A DNA stretch of 5,910 nucleotides from Dehalococcoidales bacterium (GTDB taxonomy: Bacteria > Chloroflexota > Dehalococcoidia > Dehalococcoidales > UBA5760), in assembly GCA_028710655.1 (NCBI GenBank), contig JAQTTS010000139.1:1-5910 (forward strand), written 5' to 3'. Below, piece by piece: positions 1 through 5,910 of the stretch (position 1 is the stretch's first letter; every line of letters begins with the position of its first letter). The notes under the pieces were generated by a model. It was not told the origin of the DNA. It worked only from the letters and a program-made list of their open reading frames with translations, and ran no database searches. Both the position numbers and the translations under genes were made by a program.

Positions 1-3000
1 GCTATGGCCATGTTCACCACATTCATCGCCAGGTTACTGCCGTCGAATGAGCCTTGGGCATTGGTAAACGTGCCGTCTACATACAAAGGATTGGTCAAGA
101 GAAGTACCTTTGCCGTGCCGGTTCCGGTGTTACTTATGATTATGTTATTGAAATGGCTCGATCCGGCATTGACGGACTGGGTCGTATCGGCGGCGGAACC
201 GTTGAAGGTAACCGTAGAATTTCCGCAGGTGAACGTGCCGGAATTCGTCCAGTTGCCGCCGACACTGATAGATGAACCCAAGGCAGCCAGGGTTACTCCT
301 GAATCGATCGTAAGATTGCCGGACACCGTAATAGCGCCTGTTGAGGAATAGGTGACCGTCTGGCCGGTCGAATGATAAAGGTTGAGCGCGCCGCTTGATT
401 CGGTAGAATACATATTGGAGCTTCCGGCCGCGTATATGTTGATGTCATTCCCCGCAACGTTAGTATGGACCTCTCCTCCTGTATGGTTGTAAACACCCGT
501 ACCGTCATTATTATGGTCGGCGTAGATGGTGAGCGCGCCGCCGGTTGAGAAGACGTTTCCGTTTATATTGATATCGCGGTCGGCATGAAGCGTGGTTGTA
601 GCTCCCCAAATCTGTGACGTTGACCATAGGTCCCTCGTAACAACATTTATATCTCTGCCTGCGGTAACGGTCATGGTATTGCTGGTGGACTGAAGATAAG
701 TATAATAATCGACTATGACATCTCTTGTCGCGGTAATAGTTACCGTACCGGAGGTACTACCAGTATCGCCATAACCTGATACATTACCTAAAATCACATC
801 ATTGCCTGCAGTAAGGATGAGATTCCCCGAGCTGCTTTGTATAGCTCCCATATTGCCGCCGGTAGTAATATCACCGCTTGCCGTTATGCTTATGTTGCCG
901 CTGTTTGTGCTTAGGTATCCTACCGCGCCGTTGATCGTTACAGAAGAAGGCGCTGTGCTATTCCCTATGGTTATCGCTCCGGCTGAGCTAATACTACCTA
1001 ATGTGAATGCACCGGGCGTGCCTGTCGAATTTATCGTTATATCGCCCGAGGTAGTGGTAGTGACTGAACCCGAGGTCTGGTTGATAACGTTGGCATTTAT
1101 GGTGATGCCGCCGGTTGATGTTGTGATCATACCGCCGCTGATGGTAAGGGTGCCTGACGTCCCGATAGTTATGCCCGTCAAAGCTGTAATATTTTTGATC
1201 GTGGCGGAGGTGCTGCCCGTAATGCTCACGGTTGTGCCGGAGCCGGTGGTCGATATAGTACCTGCATTCTGAACAAACGGGCCAGGGGTACCATACGCGG
1301 TTATTTGGAGATACGAACTGCTTGTAGTTACGTTGCCGTTAATTACTATACCACCGGCCGAATAGTCTATATAGGTAGCGCCGGCCGCGGAAATATTACC
1401 ATTTAGGGTTACAGAATAAGGTGCATAATATATATTGAGTGAGCCGCCTGAAGTTATATTGCCCACGATGAAGGTGTTCCCTGTTCCAGAGCCAAAGGTA
1501 TTGCATTGTATATAGATACCTCCTGTCGTGCTTGAGATAGTGCCTGAGGTCTGGTTGAAAGTCCCCCTGCAATCTGTCATAAGTGTCATGGTGCCTGAAG
1601 TTACGCTTAAGTTGCCGTTTACTACAAAAGCGCTTGAAGCGGCTGTAGCTGTAATAGCCATGTTCTTCGAAGCGGCCGATACCGTAATACCGCCAACCGT
1701 GACGTTCGCGCCTCCGATAACCAGGTTACCGGCAGTCGTTGTGATGGTACCTGATGTTCTAGTAAAGTTACCCGTAACGTTGATGGTAAGATCGCCTGCG
1801 GTAGTAATGGCGCCGCCATCCTGTGTAAAGTTGCCGCCTGCTGTAATGGTATAGCCGGCAGGGTCGAGCGTGCCAAGGGAAAAGGCGATATCATCTGCAG
1901 TAGTCAGCACGTTCTGCATTGTCCATGTCGAATCGTTAGCATTAAATATGACAATATAGAATGATTGCGTACTATTATTGATCGTCTTTGCGCCTGAACC
2001 GCCGATAAAGCTAACCGTAGAATTGCCGCATGTGAACGTACCGGAGTTAGCCCAGTTGCCACCTACATTGATGGAGGCAGTTGAGGCATTCACTGTCACG
2101 TCCGAATTAATGGTGAAGTTGCCTCCGGCCGTTAAGGTAGATGAGCCAAGGTCATATGATGCGGCGGTTGTGCCGTATTTACCCAGGGTAATAGCCCCTC
2201 CGGAATTGATATTTTTAAGAGTGGACGAACCTTGTGATCCAAGAGTTACGTTGTAGCCGGTACCTGAAGTAACGGTAGCACCCGAGTTCTGGGTGATGGC
2301 TCCACTTGTATAGATAGTTACTGCGCCTGTCGCCGTGATATTATTGATCGTGGCAGAGATACTGTTGGCAATATATATGTCTAAATCCGGGTTGGTGGTG
2401 GAAATAGTGCCTGAATTCTGAACAAACGGACCATAGCTACCTCCATACGACTCTATATCGATACCCGCATTGCTTGCGGTTATATTACCGTTTATTGTTA
2501 TACCACCACCCGAATAGTCTATGTAAACAGAGCCGGCTGCCGATATATTGCCGTTCAGTGTAATGGAATATGGGGCATAATATATATTGAGAGAGCTGCC
2601 TGAAGTTATATTGCCCACGATGAAGGTGTTCCCTGTTCCAGAGCCAAAGGTATTGCATTGTATATAGATACCTCCTGTCGTGCTTGAGATAGTGCCTGAG
2701 GTCTGATTGAAAGTACCCGTGTAATCTGTCATAAGCGTAATGGTGCCCGTTCCACTTAAATCGCCGTTTACCACGAAGGCGCTTGAAGCGGCAGTGGCTG
2801 TAATAGTCATAGTCTTCGAAGCGCCCGATACTGTAATACCGCCAACCGTGACGTTCGCGCCTGTAATATTCACATTGTCGGCAGTGCTGATAATGCCGCC
2901 ATTCATGGTAAAGTTGCCGCCTGCCGTAATGGTATAGCCGGCAGGATCGAGCGTGCCTGATGTAAGATACATATTATTCGTGGTGGTCAATGCACCCTGC

Positions 3001-5910
3001 AGGGTCCATGTAGTGTTGCTATCATTTATCGTAAGGGCGTAGAACGACTGACCGTTGGGATTGAGTATCATCGATCCGGAGCCGCCGCCAAACTCCACGG
3101 TAGAATTACCGCATGTGAACAGATCCGAATTTGCCCAGTTGCCTCCCACTGTCCAGCTGGAGTTGCCGGTAGCATCTATTTTGTTATCCCCTGATGCATC
3201 GGACGCGTAGACGGTGACGTGTCTAGTGATAACAACCGTTGAATTGTTTACTACAAGCTTTCCATAGTAGTTGGTGTGCGAGGCCTCGCCTATGTAGAGG
3301 TCGCGCCTTACAGTTAATGTGTAGTTCGTGCCCGTATTAAGCACGGCCTGCGAACCGGTACCAAAGATATGGAGATCAAAGACCGACACATTACCGAGCA
3401 TAGTTACCGTGACATTGCCAAATATGTAGATCGTTCCGTAAGTACCGCCTGGTAATCCTACGGTGCCTCTGTAGTAGATATTTAAAGTATCGATATTGTA
3501 GCCGGGGTTCTGGTTATATCCGCCGTTTAATACGAGCGGCGTTGAAGTGCCATAGAGATAGCAATCGTTACCACCCATGGTGACCATGTTGCCTGAGGTA
3601 GAGCCTACGGTGAGGGTGCCATATACATTGATCTCTGAAAGAAGAGATATAGTCTGGCCGCCCGTGGTGCAATTTAGATTAAAGAAGTCACTTCCTGCGC
3701 CGGCGGCGGTAACTGTCTGAGTGCCTGTGCCATCTAAGTTAAGTGTTCCTGAATTATGAGTAAATACCCCTGTGCCTGATACTGACCAGTTACCTGATAC
3801 TCTAAAGGCGTTCGTGCTTGTGGATGCAGGGGCTGAGAGAGTGCCTGATGTTACGCTGACGTTACCATTGATATCGATAACAGCAGATGCGCTCGAAGCA
3901 TTGAATGTGCCGCCTGCTACTGTCAGGCCGCCGTTGAATGTCTGGGTACCGGTTGAGGCTAAGTAGGTGCCGCCGTTTATCGAGGCAAGGCCTGTTACCG
4001 TTACGGTCTTGGTGTTCGCATTAAATGAACCGGTAGTGTTCGTATATGCGCCTGTTACCGTGATGTTACCTGTAAGCGTAGCGCTTGTCCCTACGTTAAT
4101 ATTAAGGTTATAGAAATTGGACGCGCTTATCTCAGGGGCGGCGCCCGTGAATTTGACTGTGCCTGCAGCTGTGAACGTGCCGCCTGACTTCGCCCATGTA
4201 TTAGCGCCTGTGCCTGTGACTGTGATCGTGACACCGCCATCATTCAATACACCGGCTGTCTGGCTGAATGAACCTATCGAGATATTGGTTGAAGACGCAA
4301 GCGTTGTTGAACCGCTCGATGTATAGTTGAATGCGCCCGTTACCGTGAAAGCGGCATTACCTGTCATCGTAGCTGAATTTTGGATGGTTAAGCCGGCTAT
4401 AGCAGTAACGCCGGCCATCGTCTTGGCGCCGGAACCCGATAGCTTCAGGATGCTGTAGCTTGTCACCTTAACTGTTTGAGCGCCTTCACCGCTATAGGTA
4501 ACTATGTTAGAATTAGTGCTTGCATCAAGCGTTGTAATAGTGCTTGTTCCGCCTATATTTAAGGACGTGCCGGAGCCCTGAGTAAGGGTGCCTGAACCTG
4601 CCAAGGCTGTCGATACCGTAAGACCGGTCGTATTATTGTTCGTATAAGTGCCGTTTATTGTCAGGGTAGTGAATGTTAAGGTTGACCCAGTGTTCGTTAT
4701 CTGTTTAGCCGAACCTGCCAAGGTTACGCCCGCAGAGCTTGCAGTGAATATCCCGGATTTTGCCCAGTTGCCGGCTATTGTAATAAGCCCTGTGCCCTGA
4801 GTGAGTGTACCCGAGCCGGTTAAATTACCCGTTAGGTTCACTATAGTGTTGTTTGTGTTAAGGGCCGTGGTGCTCCCGCAAGCCCAGTTGCCGAGCACAG
4901 TGAGCGTACCTGAAACGGTAGTCTTTGTGCCGGCTCCTGAGAATGTGAGATTCTGGTAGCTCGGGGTAGTAGAGATATTCTGGGCAACGCCTGCGGCATA
5001 TTCAACATAAGTGCCGCTTGAGATATTCCTTGTGGCGAATGCGGGGAACGTAGTAGCTGCGCTGGCAGCACCTAACTTGAACGTGCCGGAGGTGAGGTTG
5101 AGGGTTCCTGTTGAAGTTATCTGATACCCGCCATCATTGAATATAGAGCTTGAAGTCAAGTCACCTATCGTCAACGCGGCATTGATAGTAATAGCTCCCG
5201 CTAAGGTCGCGCCTGAAGCGTTAGCGTTATTGATCTTTAGCGTGCTATAAGCTGATGAGACCGGCACTTTAACTGTCTGTGCGCTCGTGCCATTGTAGTT
5301 AACTATATTGGCGTTAGTGCCGGCATTGAGTGAAGTAATAGAGATCGCGGCGTTAATATTAAGTATCGAGCTTGCGCCCTGAGTAAGGGTGCCTGAGCCT
5401 GCTAAGGTTGTCGATACCGTAAGACCGGTCGTATTATTGTTCGTATAAGTGCCGTTTATTGTCAGGGTAGTGAATGTCACGCCTGAGGCGCTGCCCGTGA
5501 TCTGCTTTCCTGTGCCTGTCAGGGTCACGCCGGCCGATGAAGCGGTAAATGTACCGGTGTGCGTCCAGTCGCCGGCTACCGTGATAAGCCCCGTACCCTG
5601 AGTGATCGCACCGGAGCCGGTTAAATTACCCGTCAGGTTCACTATAGTATTATTCGTATTGAGCGCGGTCGTACTGCCGCAAGCCCAGTTGCCGGCTACA
5701 GAGAGAGTGCCTGAAGCCGTAGTCTTTGCGCCGGCTGCCGAGAATGTCAAGTTCTGGTATGAGAGCGTAGTATCGATCGTCTGGGCGCTCGTGCCATTAT
5801 AGTGAACCGTTGAGCCTGAGTTGAGGTTCCTCGCCTCAAAGCTCGCGTAGTTACCCGCAAACGTAGAGGCATCGACATAGATCGTACCGGTTACGCTTAA
5901 GATATTGGCG
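1..5910 (-). CDS. Giant repetitive adhesin-like beta-solenoid protein, internal fragment open at both ends
   Basis: A single minus-strand frame runs through the window with no stop in 1,969 complete codons; no start or stop is visible, so the full protein is larger. It is dominated by Thr, Gly, Ser, Asn, Ala, Ile and Val, has few Lys, Arg or Glu, and only 10 Cys. Short beta-strand-like runs (pattern xTIxGNITxxG) recur about every 20-26 residues, as expected of a right-handed beta-helix. Nine Trp-centred repeats (GNWxxSGxFT or close variants) fall at residues 75, 115, 342, 382, 572, 708, 925, 1286 and 1887. FHA-like motifs such as AGRDINV and ADRDINI occur near residues 1677-1829. No hydrophobic membrane segment or signal peptide lies in the window. 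Known proteins of this style are secreted or surface-attached and serve in adhesion, predation or contact-dependent interaction; the role here is inferred from composition and repeats only. Family membership (FHA-type two-partner secretion versus another giant repeat class) cannot be settled without the termini. Confidence 0.93.
3..260 (-). repeat. Third Trp/Cys module opening, truncated by the window edge
   Basis: GGNWTNSGTFTCGNSTVTF (Trp 1887, Cys 1895) matches the openings of the modules at 3146 and 2063 nearly residue for residue. It is followed by NGSAADTTQSVNAGSSHFNN and IIISNTGTGTAKVLL, a variant of the element that follows the anchor in other copies (TQSFYIVIFN in the second module). 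After that comes LYVDGTFTNAQGSFDGSN, and the frame leaves the window open. The later landmarks of the large module are not seen here, so it may be a shorter or different module type. Confidence 0.8.
423..881 (-). other. FHA-like beta-helix repeat ladder
   Basis: Six related motifs occur in line: ASGDITTGG (from 881), AGNDVIL (809-789), ATRDVIVD (731-708), AGRDINV (662-642), ADRDINI (584-564) and AGNDINIYAAG (455-423). Their starts are 24, 26, 23, 26 and 43 residues apart, fitting one beta-helix coil each with one longer gap. Motifs of the form AGRDINV are characteristic of filamentous haemagglutinin-type repeats in large exoproteins secreted by two-partner systems. Between the last two lies LTIYADHNNDGTGVYNH, where DHNNDGTG (518-495) resembles a DxNxDGxG calcium loop. 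Two Trp (606-608 and 624-626) sit in the strand between AGRDINV and ADRDINI. Assignment to the FHA superfamily is by motif only. Confidence 0.6.
882..1142 (-). other. Beta-helix segment between module copy 2 and the RD-motif ladder
   Basis: Thr/Ser/Gly/Ile-rich strands continue here: ISGGMITTSTGGITINANV, then INQTSGSVTTTTSGDITINS, then FTLGSISSAGAITIGN, then SSVTINGAVGYLSTNSGN. SGDITIN at 1049-1029 is an early, weak form of the motif that becomes regular further on. GAFTLGSISSAGAITIGN parallels TLKNINSGGAITLGK in the spacer after module copy 1 (around 2212-2182), so remnants of the large duplication may extend into this stretch. Confidence 0.6.
1143..2063 (-). repeat. Large internal module, copy 2 (about 307 residues)
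   Basis: Second copy of the large module, opening with GGNWANSGTFTCGNSTVSF (Trp 1286, Cys 1294). Compared with copy 1 it holds 22 additional residues around 1724-1795 (DLTINVTGNFTRTSGTI and flanks), one more codon near NLSVTSGTMTL, and one codon fewer before GPFVQN. It also has Cys 1447 in TDCRG where copy 1 has TDYTG. The central 108 bp (1446-1553) match copy 1 perfectly, while the flanks on both sides are roughly 80-86% identical by hand count. Confidence 0.9.
1446..1553 (-). repeat. 108-bp perfect repeat, member A (partner 2598-2705)
   Basis: Read base by base, this segment is identical to 2598-2705, 1,152 bp away. It encodes 36 residues that include GTISSTTGGIYIQCNTFGSG. The first mismatches are at 1445 against 2597 and 1554 against 2706. 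Confidence 0.95.
2292..3146 (-). repeat. Large internal module, copy 1 (about 285 residues)
   Basis: The module opens with GGNWANSDLFTCGNSTVEF (Trp 925, Cys 933), passes through SGTLDPAGYTITAGGNFT, NVTVGGITVSGASKTM, ITATAASSAFVVNG and a highly conserved NQTSGTISSTTGGIYIQC element, then YYAPYSITLNGNISAAG, and ends near ATINNITATGAVTIYTSG. Every landmark recurs in the same order in the module starting at 2063. The start offset is 1,083 bp and the end offset 1,149 bp, so this copy is a net 22 codons shorter. The following region 2291-2064 (including LGSQGSSTLKNIN and SSTLTAGGNFTINSD) has only weak similarity to the sequence after copy 2 and acts as a spacer. Confidence 0.9.
2598..2705 (-). repeat. 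108-bp perfect repeat, member B (partner 1446-1553)
   Basis: Identical partner of 1446-1553, in the same orientation and the same reading frame. The offset of 1,152 bp is 384 codons, so recombination between the two members would delete or duplicate 384 residues without a frameshift. Confidence 0.95.
3147..3749 (-). other. Aromatic- and charge-enriched segment without an internal duplicate
   Basis: These roughly 200 residues differ from their surroundings. Tyr and Phe are frequent (DFFNLN, CYLYG, LNIYYRG, IYIFG, NYTLTVRRDLYIG, TNYYGKL), and it holds a cluster of charged residues (VRRD, TRHV, DASGDNKID) that the rest of the protein largely lacks. Two Cys occur (residues 747 and 783), outside the Trp-Cys context used elsewhere. 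Strand-like runs such as GNVTVTMLGNVSVFDLHIFG suggest the solenoid continues. DASGDNKID (3200-3174) resembles the first nine positions of an EF-hand or dockerin calcium loop. I recognise no named domain. It sits as a hinge between the 267-residue units and the larger modules. Confidence 0.6.
3750..4307 (-). other. Trp-anchored Thr/Gly/Ser solenoid segment
   Basis: This stretch continues the same repeat class without a close duplicate in the window. It holds two anchors: NTWAKSGGTFTAAGTVKFTG (Trp 572) and SGNWSVSGTGVFTHNSGTL (Trp 708). Between them lie repeated short strands such as GNITVTGAYTN, FNGGLTVAGGTFN and DINGNVSVTSGTL, about 20 residues apart, and a NFYNLNI element after the first anchor that matches the YQNLTFS element of the 267-residue units. 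The segment contains no Cys. It most likely represents older, more diverged copies of the same ancestral repeat. Confidence 0.7.
4308..5108 (-). repeat. 801-bp (267-residue) tandem unit, copy 2
   Basis: Second copy of the 267-residue unit, carrying GNWACGSTTALNTNN (Trp 342, Cys 344) and AGNWAKSGIFTASSAGVTL (Trp 382), each exactly 267 residues after its counterpart in copy 1. The first 40 or so residues and the last 60 are more diverged than the middle. After AQTVKV the sequence drifts into TSYSILKL, and similarity to copy 1 becomes weak near 4440, so the C-terminal limit of the duplication is approximate. Confidence 0.88.
5109..5909 (-). repeat. 801-bp (267-residue) tandem unit, copy 1
   Basis: This unit aligns to the next one downstream at a constant offset of 801 bp over most of its length. 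Landmarks shared with copy 2 are SYQNLTFS, then GNWACGSTTALNTNN, then a Trp repeat (AGDWTHTGTFTASSAGVTL), then TFTTLTINGTYTNNNTTGL, then AQTVKV. Positions 5409-5477 are identical base for base to 4608-4676. Near its C-terminal end this copy carries three extra codons after AQTVKV (PVSSAYS against TSYS). The unit boundary is arbitrary because the window edge cuts the protein; a further copy may lie beyond 5910. The internal alternation of two Trp repeats 40 residues apart (residues 75 and 115) suggests the unit itself arose from smaller repeats. Confidence 0.9.

Noticed and set aside
4..351. Plus-strand frame of 115 codons starting ATGGCCATG at the left edge
   Set aside because: It is the antisense of the third Trp/Cys module opening, and an analogous antisense frame appears at 1978-2256 opposite another module opening, so it is a by-product of repeat coding.
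293..508. Minus-strand frames at 293-508, 1622-1894 and 4841-5071
   Set aside because: They are out of phase with the continuous frame, overlap it completely, and their translations lack the repeat periodicity that the main frame shows across the same bases.
802..1272. Plus-strand open frame of 156 codons, and similar ones at 1528-1854, 1978-2256, 2740-2937, 3772-3966, 4117-4326 and 5602-5802
   Set aside because: They lie wholly antisense to the giant frame. Their Val/Pro/Leu/Ile-rich products are what the reverse complement of Thr, Gly, Asn and Ser codons gives, and paralogous shadows appear at each repeat copy. No ribosome binding site or recognisable domain supports them.
1425..1440. AT-rich, TATAAT-like sequence (also at 2577-2592)
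   Set aside because: It lies inside the coding frame, encodes the conserved YYINL/APYS stretch in both module copies, and has no suitable partner box or downstream gene start.
1446..2705. CRISPR array or insertion-sequence interpretation of the repeats
   Set aside because: The repeats are long, in frame, unequal in length and coding; there are no short regular direct repeats with unique spacers, no inverted terminal repeats and no transposase.
1..5910. Search for tRNA, rRNA, riboswitch, terminator or attachment site
   Set aside because: No cloverleaf, rRNA-like conserved segment or hairpin followed by a T-run was noticed, and the window is fully occupied by coding sequence.

Overview
The whole 5.9-kb window lies inside one very long coding frame on the minus strand. 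Reading codons as the reverse complement of triplets that begin at positions divisible by 3 (3-5 up to 5907-5909), I found no TAA, TAG or TGA in 1,969 consecutive codons. The frame is open at both edges, so neither start nor stop is visible, and nothing in the window is intergenic. The product is a Thr/Gly/Ser/Asn/Ala/Ile-rich, weakly charged, highly repetitive protein with the look of an extracellular beta-solenoid: a giant surface or secreted adhesin-like polypeptide. Residue numbers below count from the first complete codon (5909-5907 = residue 1).

Layout from N- to C-terminal, that is from high to low coordinates: (1) two tandem 267-residue units (5909-5109 and 5108-4308) with a 69-bp identical core; (2) a further stretch of the same Trp-anchored repeat class (4307-3750); (3) a more aromatic and more charged stretch without an obvious partner (3749-3147); (4) two large homologous modules of about 300 residues (3146-2292 and 2063-1143), separated by a divergent spacer, sharing a 108-bp perfectly identical block and differing by a net 22 codons, mostly one rung-sized insertion; (5) a beta-helix stretch leading into a ladder of (A/S)-G-(R/N)-D-(I/V)-type motifs resembling filamentous haemagglutinin (FHA) repeats (1142-423); (6) a third copy of the Trp/Cys module opening at 260 and running off the left edge.

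The organism cannot be identified from this window alone. Moderate GC (mid-40s % by eye), the GNWxxSGTFT repeat style and the gene length recall giant genes in environmental, mostly uncultured bacteria such as Omnitrophota, Planctomycetota or Elusimicrobiota; this is a low-confidence inference. The biology here is one gene evolving by internal duplication, recombination and loss or gain of solenoid rungs. Secretion signal, anchor and any effector domain lie outside the window. I see no RNA gene, CRISPR array, insertion sequence, promoter or terminator.
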